DNA of 44,316 nucleotides from Podaxis mareebaensis (lineage: Eukaryota; Basidiomycota; Agaricomycetes; Agaricales; Agaricaceae). The notes beneath the pieces were generated by a model. That model was not told where the DNA came from. It made no database searches and saw only the letters and a list, made by a program, of their open reading frames with translations. The stretch spans positions 1-44,316 of the forward strand of contig JAEUWP010000549.1 in the NCBI GenBank assembly GCA_018524725.1, written 5' to 3'. The position numbers and the translations under genes are program-made. Below are positions 1 to 12,795 of the stretch, in pieces; the stretch's first letter is position 1, and every line of letters begins with the position of its first letter.

Positions 1-75
1 GGAATTGAACCCAACACCTCTCGCAATTGCATTTTAATGCTAAGCGAGCGTGATAACCAACTACACCATGTGCCC
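1..75 (-). tRNA. tRNA-Ala (AGC), intron-containing, 3' end outside the window
   Basis: On the minus strand the 5' acceptor strand GGGCACA starts at 75, followed by a D-arm (GTGTAGTTGGTTATCAC) and an anticodon stem CTCGC/GCGAG. The loop reads TTAGCA, then about 12 extra bases, then T, so an intron sits one base 3' of the anticodon AGC, the usual place for nuclear tRNA introns. The T-arm (TTGGG, TTCAATT, CC) is cut at base 1, so the 3' acceptor strand is not visible. Anticodon AGC (read as IGC) means alanine. Confidence 0.85.
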
Positions 76-291
76 TTGGGAAAGGGCTAGTATCCCATAA
101 ATCACGTAGACAATATTCATATGAGCAAGGGTCTTTTAATCCACGCCTAGCAGGAGACTGCTACATAACCAACCCTCCACATGACTAATCCGAATATTTC
201 AAGGCAATTTCAAAAGCTTGTCCAGCATTGCAAGAATTATATTGTACAAGATACAGGTAGGGATACAATGAAAAGTGAACATAACAATCAT

Positions 292-1528
<1,237 letters not shown>

Positions 1529-1917
1529 ACATCTCATCGCTATCTTTCTCTATTCTTACTCGTTGATGGCTTTCGTTTATTCATTATTGTACTTGTAATA
1601 GTGTATCACTTCATGGCCATGTCTCATGCAATATATATGCGGCGCATGTGTTAGTCATAAGTTGTCTTGGAGTGGAACATCAAGTGTGTATGGGTTTATG
1701 CCAAAAGTTTTGGCATAGGTATTTATGGATTGTGGCAGTGGGATCAGTGACCTTGGCTTCGGGTCATTGTTACTATTATAGAACAATCGTGGAAGTACAA
1801 ATGTCATCAGAAATGCAATAAAGATACGAAAGTCTATGAGAAGTGTAAACAGGAGCTATGGAATCCGGACGAAACCGCTTCTAGCGTTAAGTGTCCAATC
1901 GTGATAAGTCGCCAAAT
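1529..1917. other. Intergenic, 3' flanks of H3 and of the next gene
   Basis: About 390 bases between two converging genes. I see AT-rich 3' untranslated-type sequence and no ORF or RNA gene that I can support. Confidence 0.5.
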
Positions 1918-2852
1918 TCAACATGCATCACGACCACCTAATACAGATAACGTCAGTTCGTAGGCGAGTATGAAAACGAACCCCAGTCCAAACACCAAGC
2001 CCGTGTTGCCTATGTTTGCAAACCACGGAACGTCGGAGACGGCCTCTATCCTCAGCTCTTTGGAAGCTGAATGTCGGGGTTCGATAACGCCGTTGTCAGC
2101 TATCGCACGACCATCAAGCCACGCCTCTCCGTGAACGAACATCCTCCTGTCCGGGAAAACCTCTACTATGTCACAGTCGAAATTAGGCATGGCAAGCTTG
2201 TATCTGCGCCATAAAGTTGTGCACTCGCTAAAAAGGGATGGCGAAGTTGTGCCCGATTCTGACCAGTTCTGACCAACATTTGTTCCACTCCCCTGACCAC
2301 AAGGGCCAAGTCCAACTGATAACAATTCGAACACGGGTAGTTTTTCCAATTGACGAAACATTTGGCCGATGGCGTATTTGTCGACGAGGAATAAATGAGC
2401 GATACGGGGGCAAGTAATGCGGACAGTAGACGTCGCCGTGCAAACTGTCTTGCCAGAGCATTGAAGATGAACTTGACGAGTCTGAATGATGGGAGTTTCG
2501 GGAGAGGCGGAGGCGACAGTCTTTTGATTGAACTGATTGAGCGGCTCAGGTATTGCGTTCGGAGAACGCTGCCAGTAGGTGTTCGCGTATACCACCGCAA
2601 TTGAAATTGGCCGAGCAAAATATGCACTGTCTCATTGAATGAGGACAATGCGCTGAGAATGGAAGAAATGAGTGGCGAACCTCAAAACTCTTTGTAGGTC
2701 ACCCTGGGCAGACAGTACGATGCGTTCGATGCCTGTAATGGTCGGTGGCCACGGATACTATGAGATAGTCAGAGTGTGATTTAGTGGACCGAATCGCAGT
2801 GACATACTGAGACCGCTGTAGTCCTTTGGGTGAACGAATACGTGGGGGCCAT
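1918..2852 (-). CDS. Conserved protein of unknown function with C-terminal membrane segment
   Basis: I built a 3-exon model: 2852-2808, 2757-2681 and 2626-1918, with phases closing at 276 codons. It starts MAPTYSFTQRTTAVS. The N-terminal third includes GIERIVLSAQGDLQRVLSAYF and the middle IGQMFRQLEKLPVFELL, followed by a TLWRRYKL segment. I associate this pattern (QGDLQR..., short linker, IGQ.F......P.F.LL, LW..Y.L) with a family of uncharacterised basidiomycete proteins whose layout recalls chorismate-lyase-like folds; that link is my inference. About residues 250-270 (VFGLGFVFILAYELTLSVL) form one hydrophobic helix near the C-terminus, so tail anchoring in a membrane is likely. There is no N-terminal signal peptide. 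I name no enzyme activity. Confidence 0.72.
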
Positions 2853-3717
2853 TGTCGCGGTGTTCTTTGCACTGCGTGTCCGAACGGAGTGAATTGGAGA
2901 GTAACTGGACGATAAACTGAGCATTTTATGCGGTTTCCTTTGATTAATCAATACGTTGCGTTGCCGAGTTGCAGCGACAGTTGAAATATGTCGATATGAG
3001 AAGATGACACCACTATTGCGTAGGTAATCCAATGGACGCATTCGCTGACTACCAGGCAGTCACTTTCCAGGCTCTGGGATCCCGAACTAGTCCTGGAAGG
3101 CGGTTGTGATGGGGCACTCTCCAGGTGCCAATTTAACTCTCGGCCTGCGGCGTCCAACTAATAGCTGAGGGTGTCCTTTATTTTGTGTTACTCTTCTCCT
3201 GTGAAATGAAATGGAAACTCCCACAGTGCTGTAACGGACGGGTGATTGTCTGAGTGTTTGGAGAGCGAGTGGTGATGGGAAAGACAAAGGTTAACAGTTG
3301 ACCCTGCACCGTGAACATAGAGCGGGCCCGACGTTGGATGTTGGGCTGGATTCATAATATTGAGAGCAAAGCTTTACATAAGTAGTTGCGGCTGGTAATG
3401 GAGCTGTCAAAGAAACGGGAACGGCGGGCATGTTTCTGTTTAGTGTTTGTGTTTGTGTGTCACATCTACTTACTCCTCGTCCTTCCTTATTACAACTTGC
3501 TCCATCTTTGCAGTTCGGTAAATCTTTGCTCATTTCTATCCAAAACGCTACAAAAACTCGGCCCTCAATTCACACAGGGAAGTCTGTTGCTCCCCTTCCT
3601 TTGCTCTCGCGCACAGCACGTCCCGCCTTTACTAGCCCCCGAATAATCGCTTCATTTTCCGAGCCGGTCCCAGGACCACGATATCTTGGGAAAGTTGAAA
3701 GATCTAGTTGCAAGCGA
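2853..3717. promoter_or_regulatory. Divergent intergenic region between the membrane protein gene and the sirtuin
   Basis: 865 bases between two divergent start codons. The part just before the sirtuin (3480-3717) is pyrimidine-rich on the plus strand, as in many fungal 5' untranslated regions. An open frame from 3430 runs in phase into the sirtuin, but its residues look like translated leader. I see no other gene. Confidence 0.4.
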
Positions 3718-6311
3718 ATGACTGACACTCGAGAATCGTCTCCAAGCCGAGAAGCCTCTCCATCATCTGACGAGGAGAGTCTTCTCACTTTGCAAATTCA
3801 AGCATTCCTTGAGGCCTCGGAAGACGTCGACATCGACCAAGAAACCGTCGAAGATTTGATGCGGGTCCTTTCCGACCATCAAAATGGTGGAGAAGAAAGA
3901 GCCGCCGACGTCGAAGTTGCCGCTGCTGAAATCCCGACAGCTACCCTGCTCAACGAATGCCAACCGGATGAATCGAGCTCGGAAGGTAATCTTTCAAATT
4001 GTTTCATTATATTTACCGCTGTTCACGCATCATGACGTCGCTTCCAGCAGAAGAGCCTGAGTGGACAAAACAAGAGGTGAAGCGAATGCTGCACCATCTG
4101 AAAGAACGCGGTCAGCAGCCTCCCTAGTCCTTCCCAACCTTGACTAACTGTTCAGGGGGATATATAGGCATGTCTTCATTCATCAAGGAATACGTCTTGC
4201 AACGAAATATAGCCATCCCCCGCCTTTTGGAAGCCCTAGGGGTGTACCTGGTTGGTTCGCTTAACCGTCCTTTTGACGGTTTTGGATGACGATGCTCCAG
4301 TGCCCTGAACTGAGGACTTTACGGCCACAAACGCTCCTATATTTCCTGCGTGTCGCCATGTCGCATCAGTGAGCATACAAGCACTTGTCTACCTGATCAA
4401 GTAACGCTGAAACCCTATGTAAGACTTCGCATGCGTGATAGACTCGGGCAGTATAACACCGTTGGGGACGCAGTGAAGCTGATCCAAAATTCGAAGCGTA
4501 TTTTGATCCTCACTGGCGCTGGCATTAGTAAATGGCAGTTGTTTGGTCTTTATGAGTGGGTCTCAACCTTTTACACCAGGTGTGTCTTGCGGAATACCCG
4601 ATTTCCGCTCCCGCGACGGTTTATATGCGTCGCTTAAAGCACGTGGAGATTACGATCTTGATGATCCCCAACAAATGTATGAATGTGTTTGCTCATCCGC
4701 ATAGGCCGGTTCAGCCCCTAACGAAGCACCCAGGTTCGATATCCATTATTTTAAAGAAAACCCCTCAGGTACGAGGTTTTTATTTGACACATGGGTCTTA
4801 TCGTGGAATTGTTGCAGTATTTTAGTGAGCTGCGCTTAAGCCTACTGGTGGTCTGAGCCTGATCCGACCTGGCTCTAGTTCTTTTGCCAGGTGAGTCAAC
4901 CTTGACCGCCGGTTATCGAAATTCAACCATAAAAACTACTCCAATAGCCAGATATATCCTTCCAATTTCACACCTTCGCCGTGTCACCGATTCATCAAAT
5001 GCGTAGAAGATAGAGGAAAGGTAGAGACTTTGTTTTTGAGTCCAAACGAGACCGCTGAATTCACAATAACTTTAGCTTCTCCGCGTGAGATTCTGAGAGG
5101 TTTATCCCGAGCCGCAGCTGACTTGTCTTACAGAACTACACCCAAAACATAGACACTCTAGAAACACTTGCAGGAGTACAACGCGTCTTACAATGTCACG
5201 GGTCCTTCGCCACAGCCTCATGCCTTCAATGCCGCCGTAAAGTTCCTGGAGCTGACATAGAAGCAGAAATCATGGCCCGCAAAGTACCTTTGTGCTCCGT
5301 ATGTAACCCGCCTGATGCCCGGCCTAAAAAGCGCAAGCAAACGCGGAAACAAGCCAAAGGCCAATGGGATAGTGATGCAGAAGACGAAAGCGACGCACCG
5401 GAATACCCTCCTGGAATCATGAAGGTATTGTTTTCGCACGAAAGCACATTGCCTTGACCCCTGGTGCTGACATCTGCTTATTCTCTAGCCCGATATTACG
5501 TTCTTTGGGGAGAAATTAGACGACCAGTTTGATCGTGCCCTCGCAGAGGATCGAGACCAAGTCGATCTTCTTATTGTAATTGGAACATCCCTCAAGGTAT
5601 CCCCAGTCGCTGACATTCTCAGTGAGTGTGAATGCATTGTCAGTTTCTATTTTTACTGAACCATCGAGCATATTCCAGATCATCTTCCACATTCCATACC
5701 GCAGGTGGGTACCCCACCCTGTGACCTATGTTATCGAAACTCATACCCGATCCAGATCCTTATCAACAAGACGCCCGTTAGACATATCAATCCAGATGTG
5801 TGTTTGATTCCCGCTTTCCTTATTAGCCTTGGAAACCATTTAACCGCACGGAATAGATTGTCCTCTTGGGCAACGCAGACGATGTCATCCTTTATTTATG
5901 CCAAGAGCTTGGGTGGGAGCTTCCACCTCCCAGCAGTAGCACCCTCTCTCAAGCTTCCACAAACAACTCCCACCCAACCCGGGACGATCTCAAGAAACGG
6001 CCTTTGACGTCTCTGCATGAAGTATCACCCCCGGTCCGCGTCGGGAATAGGTTCGTGGTCGGTCGTGTGCAGTGAGTGAGCTTCTTCTCACCCCTAGGTT
6101 CTCCCCGTGCTTCATTAGCCATGTCTGGCTTTTCACCGGAGCTGAAGGCGGAAAATGGCTCGATGATCTTCAACGCGAGGTCGGTTATAAGCAAGCTTCT
6201 CCGGAATCTTCTGGGAAAGCCATAGAAACCACCACCATTCTGATGTCTCCTCCACATGGCGACACACAAGATCCCGCTTTCCGAGAAATAAAAAAGCAGA
6301 AGCTTAATTAA
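3718..6311 (+). CDS. sir2: Sir2-family NAD-dependent protein deacetylase (17 exons)
   Basis: Removes acetyl groups from protein lysines using NAD, typically histones in silent chromatin. Exons: 3718-3985, 4048-4110, 4156-4241, 4301-4368, 4424-4527, 4580-4676, 4734-4768, 4818-4824, 4879-4890, 4948-5020, 5076-5084, 5134-5424, 5489-5621, 5679-5704, 5756-5797, 5857-6050 and 6119-6311; phases close at 566 codons. Order: acidic N-terminus; a helical block before the catalytic core like that of yeast Sir2/Hst1; [46 protein letters not shown] with zinc pair CLQC; second pair CSVC; a basic run [12 protein letters not shown] (possible nuclear signal); [25 protein letters not shown]. All core motifs, including the catalytic His of CHGS, are present. 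Exons 8, 9 and 11 are only 7, 12 and 9 bases. Without them the region shows stops and looks like a pseudogene. Confidence 0.9.
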
Positions 6312-9300
6312 CTTTTGGCTTTGTTTTACATGTAGCGCTCAGTCGTTTTGGTTACTTGCCCCACCCGTGTATATTCCTTCTAAAATACACGACGCTGTCC
6401 GGGGACGACAAACAAGCCACTTGATAGTGGCATCGTGAGCTCACTAGCCATGGCATGTAGACATATTCGTTATTGATTACTTGTACTGCGCAAAGAGAAT
6501 GATCATCTCTCCGCGAAGCAAGTGGGAGACTGGTTCCCCAGTTCCCGGACCTCTGACACATCATTTACAAAACAAGGGGCCTACCTCGGTGATAGAAGCA
6601 AATACTTAAGCTGACTCGTCTACAAATGTCCCATCTTGCAGATCCGAGCACTTGGTAAAAATGCGGTTGTGGAGCTCCTGCATTCTTAGCTTTTATGCCA
6701 AACGCCCTAGTTGTCCATAGAATAATATATAAAGTGCTGATCGCTATGGTTATACCGCTCAAAGTTATGTGTTACCTGCTTTGCCTACACACCCGCTATT
6801 CCTGCCAGCATGAGGTTCTGACCGAGAGACAGAAGGTATAGTAGAACCGGCCAACGAGATAACGAGATTACCCCTTGAAGCTGCTTCTCCCCATAGATGG
6901 ATTGCAATCAGAAAAACTGCGGAGTCAGCGCAAGGCATTCAGAGGAGTCTCACGATTGTCTTGCCGAGACTTGCGCATTGAGGTTTGATAGTCGTCCCTC
7001 TTTTCGAGACATTTAACTGACGATGAAGAAAGGATGCAGGGTGACCAAAATCTAGTGAACAAGGTGGACGATACGAGGGTATGCGACCAATGTCGCTGGA
7101 GCTCTCTGATAAATAGGGATCGGTGACTGAACGATACTCGAGGTGTTTGAGATAGTCGCTTAGTGCTGAACGAGATACAACTCCACATTTCTCGACCCTA
7201 CGCCGAAACACAGTCTGAAACGTTGATACGCTCTTACTACTCGGATGTTTGTCGCCCCTCTCACCCCTTCGCAAGGACCTCCATCCGGAGGGGAAAACCG
7301 CCTTCGATGGCGTTCCTGCATAAATGCAGAAAGACAATACAAAGTTCTATTTTAATGCTCAACTTCAGTAACAATAGTGTGTTCACTCATTCCATGCACC
7401 TCATGGTTTCTAGATGCAACCTCGCAGTCGCTTATTATTTGAGGGTGTAAGTGGAAATAGCTATGGGTTACCATAAGTTACCATTGGCTTCTTAACAACT
7501 CGGTTTTAAGCTTTAAGCCCAGACCCAAAGTACCACCCATGACAAAAGACCTCTGAAGATACCTATGGAATCCCTGATTTGCACGTTATTCACACGGACA
7601 TGGGCATAAGAGATATGGATTGCCTTATACAGGTGAAAGGTCCAGGTTCTTGGCCTCTGAAGGTGCTATTCATTTGGGGACTAGTCCGAAATGAAAGTGT
7701 GGATTAAGCTACCTCTCCTGATATATTGCAATTGAATCAACGTCAAGCAAAGTTAAAGTCCATCAATCATCATCCCACTCCATGGAAGTATGAGACACGA
7801 CCACTCGGGGGCACTTTGAAGTCGTGTTTCAGGCTGAAAGATATGGCGAAGGATGAATCATGATAAGCAAAATGGATTTTTATGCATAAATTGTGCTTGC
7901 GTGACACGGTGGTTGGCTCGAGTAGGTGTTCCGAGCGAACACTGAGTATCGGAATGATGATGAGAGTCACAAAATGCAAAAGAAACGGCAGGAAATGGCG
8001 GAAAATGTGAGAAATGTTAAATACAAAACATGGGATTATAAACACGAGAGATAGGGCGGTAACGTGTATAATATGGTGGTGCGTTGGGAACATGCTGCGC
8101 CGGATCTCGAGCACGCAATGAGCGAGAATCAAGTGATGTCGTCGATAGAATAATTATGCAAGAGGCAATGGGTGGCTGTTTCATGGCCAGCCGACGTCAC
8201 TTCCCAGTCAGCCCACACACTGAGCCTTCGGATACTAGTGATGCCGAAATAAAATACGAAAGTCATTCTTGATTCACACTGTGTCGTCGAGTTGCCCCCG
8301 TGTCGGCTAGGGTGTTTATTGTCATCACCGGGGGTTGGAGATAGCGAGTTGTACACGGTGGCAAGTGACGGAGGATAGAGGAGAGTAAACGGAGTGGGGA
8401 GGGAACAACTGGTGCAATAGACGAGACGGTGGTGTTTTGGGTTGTGCTCGCGTATTTCGTGGCGAAAGCGGCTCCGATACTGTGTGTAATGTAAAGATAA
8501 CTTGCTGGAGTGCAGAAGATAGTTGTACTGTCTTAAGGAAATCAACCCCCGGATCGGCGGGCGTCCCCGATGCTGCAAGGCTCGAAGTAGGACAAGAAGA
8601 GAGAAGATGGGAGGTTCCGTGAGGGTTAGAGCAGAGTGCGGTTGTATGGGCAGAGGTATTTAATAACTCGAGTGGCTATAAACGGCTTGACTTTCATGGA
8701 AGGCCAATAGCGGGTGTCTGGTGTTGTCGAAATCGACGTAGGGGTTGGTATCTGCGTGCTGACGAAAAAGGGAGAAGATAGTTGCTATCTGATGGAGTAG
8801 AGCATGTTTTATGGTGTTGGGGCCTTGATTCTGAATATTTCGGTTCTTGGCTTTCAGAGCCTCTGAGCTATCTGATGCAGGTGATCGGATACGCGGTCCT
8901 GTAGGAATGGTGATGACGATCTTTGTATTGGGAGCTCTGAAGATAATAGGAGAAAAGAGAGCCCCCGGGTTTCGACGGTGATTGTTGGGAATGTTACAAG
9001 AGGGCGAGCGGAATAGTGTCACCATAAGGAGAGGACACGAGTATGCGAGCATGCGGCGGCCGCTGGGCTGATGGTCGAGGTTATCAGGACTCAAGGTCCT
9101 GAAGAAGCTCCCCACGAAGCTTTAGCCTTGCCATAGAAGAGCACAGCGAATATCCAGTAATTATTTTGGCAGGAGTAGGGTTGTAATCACATGTCATATA
9201 TACAGTTGAGAATGTAGAGGCTCGGAGGACGAGGAAGCATCGCCGACTATGCCATAGTCTAGAAATCTCCAGGTTTCGGTCTGGACCCAGTAGGGAATAT

Positions 9301-9740
9301 TAAATGCTCAGTGACAGACATTATACCTGCCAAGGGCCTGGAGGTGCGATCGCCATATAGAAGCCCTCGCCTCTCCAAGGGGTCATTTGCAAGTTTAGGT
9401 CGTTCCAATACGGAGGCGTGAGGAGATCCCCCAGAATAGTGCACGAACGTGTGCTCCTTTGTCTGAAAGAGGGGTTAGATCCTTTCTGCGCCAGAATACC
9501 TGAGACCCAATAAATAAATCTAATATTTCAGTTTGCGTTATCCATACTAATACAGATTCAACAAAGCCCACATCACGGAGATAGTATACACTGCAGTCCC
9601 AATGTATGCACTATTGATCCCTGCCACAACTCCACGATCGTCACCCTAAAATCCACTCCAAGCCCGTGCCACCCATCGACCCCAGCAGCGCCCACACAAA
9701 TTAGTCCACTCGTCACGAGACACCCCATCTGCCCACCAAT
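6312..9740. other. 3.4 kb without a gene I can support
   Basis: Between converging sir2 and nup85. Several open frames exist: minus 8660-9115 (151 codons), minus 8129-8578 (149) and minus 7770-8132 (120). None shows a known motif, believable start context or exons that extend it, and their composition is low-complexity. I cannot exclude a fast-evolving small gene at 8660-9115. No RNA gene or transposon end was recognised. Confidence 0.4.
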
Positions 9741-12572
9741 TCACCGCGTCGGCGCGGGCCCCGAGCCTCCTAATACTGCACACCTCGCAAAGTATTGCGC
9801 CAAGAACAACCGCACAGTCCCCAACTGATTAACGGCGTCCATGCTGCACACCTCCTCAATCTCTTTCCCATCCGTCGCTTCTTGCTGTTGTCGGGTGTTC
9901 AATAACCGCTTGTAGAAGCCGAGATAGTCCTCTTCGGCGCCTTGATTAACTGCAGTCATGATTTCGTCAAGTTTTTGGAGGAGGACAAGAGCCTCAGAGG
10001 TATTGAACAAAAGCTCTTTATCTGTATATGCGGTGACGCATATGGTCAGCTTTGAGGGAGGGGTAAGTAGGGAATAAAGAACGGACCGAAGCGAATCAAA
10101 GGGATCGAGTCGCTCAGAACGACAGCTGCCCAAGCACGGGGGGCCAACTCCTCACTAATTATCGAGACAACAGCCTTCGCAGCAGTCGCGAAGTCCTTGC
10201 TCGCTAGAGATTCGTGGAATTGGGCATAACGGGCAACGAACATGAAGCGGTGATAGAAGACCCAGTGGGATGGACCTTTAGCATAGAGTTCTTGCATCGT
10301 GCCTGAGATGGCCGATGCTTGCTTGATGAATTGTTCTGGCCCTGTTGTGGCACGCGGAAGATTTGGTTAGCAAATTCTAAGGTGCAGGGAATGTTTGTAC
10401 ATACCTGAAGTGATGTATTCTTCGAGGACATAATCAACAACGCGTCCCAGTCCAGCCCAATCCTCTGCCGATGCGCAGTAGGCCACAGCCAAGCCATAGT
10501 CTTTTCTCGCAATAAACGCTTTCGCGGCAACCTTTCCAAACCAATCAGCATAGAATGCGTCGGAAAGAGCGCTTCAACTCACCCGACAGATCGTTCTTCG
10601 TGTAGCCTCTCTCTGATGCTCGGAACAGGTCTCATTTAACTCCTTGAGCACACCTACGACTGCTTCGGTATCGGCGTGCGTCATCGCTTGCTCTGCAGCC
10701 TCAGTCTCGCTATTTGCGATCGTGTTCGACTTCTCGTACAGCCGCAGAGGGACCCGCATGAGGACCTCATCACCTTGCTGCTTCCCAATTTCGTCACATG
10801 AGTACATGTAGTCCACAACAACCCGCCATAGGCCCGGATCTGAACGCAGGTATTCGGCATAGGAAAGGATGTAGTGATCCCTGAGAGAGAGTCCAGATCT
10901 AGCAACAATCGTAGATTAGTGCGGAGTATGAGCTTAGGGTATGAGCAAGGGCTTACTCTTCATCAATTTCGTTGTCAATCAATTGAAGAGGGACCATGAG
11001 ATCTGCCAGGTGGGCTGCCAACCAGGGGTCAAGGGTTTGTGCATACTGGAGTGCTTCCTTCAAGTTCCCTGACAGCAACGCGACGTGCAAAGAATCTTCA
11101 ATGTTCGTTGGATCAGGTGGCAGATCATCCAGAACCTTTGCCATAACATCACTGTGAAACCCATCAGGATTAGTTAGCCAGCCAGCAGCAGTAAGTCGGA
11201 CTCACGGCAAGTCTTGTCTCCTCGTCCTTCCCTCTACAAACATTCCCCACGCAACGACAGCCTCTTTCCAATCTCCAGCAAACTCCTCCTCCACAATTGT
11301 CTTCACAACATCGAATCTCCCCTCAAGCACACCGACGATATCACTCAACTTCGCCCACCAATTTTCTTCGCCTGCCTCACCAACATCGACGGTCCTCTCC
11401 GCCTCGGGGATCTTATTAATTTCAATACGGAGAGCCTTGACTTTATCCTTCCACCTGCGGGCAGCATACGCGAATTCACGCTCAGAGGAGAAGTTCTGGA
11501 GACGGGGTTGGTCCATAATGAGCGGTATGAGGAGTTTTGTCATGTCCTGAAGCGCGAGCGAGGGGTGTTGGGAGAGGACATTGAGGAAAAATACAGCCGC
11601 TTTTGTCAGTCCGCGCATGATGCATCTGTGAAGTTGTAAACGCCACCGCGTCCATCTTGTTAGCAATGGCATCCAAACGCGTCAAGAGTTATAACCTCAC
11701 TTGACCAGGTACGGCCAGAAGGTCTCGTCCTCCCAAGGCTTCTCGAGTTTGCTCAAATGGTCACCCTCCTCTGTCGAGGGTTCGATAAAGTGCATATTGA
11801 GCCATTCTAGCAGATCGTCTCCGACGGGCGCGTCCTCATACTCGGGCTCCGACAGATACAAGACCACAAAGAGCGAGAAAGTGGTGTAGAGGACTCTGTA
11901 GTGTTCGGATGGGAATTGCAGAGGTTCAGGACGGTTGATTGGTTGCTGGAGGAAGAATCGTGTTGAATACAGAGGGACACGGTCGACAATGTGATGGAGA
12001 GGGACATACGGATGCATGTACCCAGCACTCTTTGATGAAATTCACATAGTCAATACCGAGCTTGCGTAGCATAGTCAACGCCTCGGGTGTCTGGAGCCTG
12101 AGTCAACCGTTCAGTATTCCTCCAACACAAGACCTGAGATCAGGATGACACACCATCCTTCGGCCTGATTCTCAGCACTCTTCAACAAGTTCCTCAGTGC
12201 AGAAAAAATAACTAGAGTATCAGTGACAAACTGGAATCTGTTTGAATCGTCAATACCTCACTCCGAGGTACAAGCGTACGCACCAGTCGTCTCTCCATTG
12301 AGGGAGGTTTGTGCATTTTCGCAAAATAGATAGGGTGCTCGGCCTTGACAGATCGCTTGCCCGCTTCAAAATTCTGCCCATTTGTTTTTAATTTTATCTC
12401 AACCAACAAGTTCGGACTTATGCTTACATACCGTGTTCTTCATATGCACCGCCAGGGAGTCGTCCAAAGGAGAGATTGTTGTTGATAATGTTTCCCCTGA
12501 CTCGACAAGTTTATCAAACTTGCCAGCCTCAGCAAGAAAGGGACGAAGATTTAGATGTCGGGGGGTAGCCAT
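9741..12572 (-). CDS. nup85: Nucleoporin Nup85 (11 exons)
   Basis: Scaffold subunit of the Y-shaped (Nup84/Nup107) nuclear-pore subcomplex. Exons: 12572-12428, about 12355-12284, 12211-12154, 12097-12010, 11945-11701, 11625-11206, 11151-10957, 10898-10583, 10531-10405, 10341-10087 and 10021-9741; phases close at 733 codons. Family-typical stretches are FSLFVVLYLSEPEYEDAP, FIEPSTEEGDHLSKLEKPW, RLQNFSSEREFAYAARRWK, LPPDPTNIEDSLHVALLSG, DPWLAAHLADLM, DYMYSCDEIGKQQGDEVLM and GPSHWVFYHRFMFVARYAQ. The protein is all-helical, as expected for an ACE1-type scaffold. The exon 1/2 junction is uncertain: acceptor 12355 or 12343 both fit, and the strongest-looking AG at about 12371 would put exon 2 out of frame. 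It ends in TGA. Confidence 0.9.
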
Positions 12573-12795
12573 GCTGTCGCTGGGGCAGAGAATGCGCAAT
12601 GTCGCGAAATTAAACGCGGGGAACTGCTCAGGTTGTGCGATCCACGTGATCGCCTAGGTCTTGTGAGAGCACGAGCAAGAAAAGAAATCAATTCAAAAAA
12701 GCCAAGTACAACTAGCTACATTACGCGGAGATGACATTTACTGTTTTGATTCTATCTATCACACGACAATCAACGGATTTTACATCATAGGGCAT

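Noticed and set aside
4818..4860. Stop codons in the sirtuin suggesting a pseudogene
   Set aside because: A 7-base and a 12-base exon with good GT...AG sites restore the conserved residues and close the phase over the whole gene.
7770..9115. Minus-strand frames of 120-151 codons as genes
   Set aside because: No motif, no start context, low-complexity composition, and no splice sites that extend them.
12280..12440. Apparent frameshift near the start of nup85
   Set aside because: Using donor GTAAGC at 12427 and a later AG acceptor keeps the frame; only the exact acceptor stays open.
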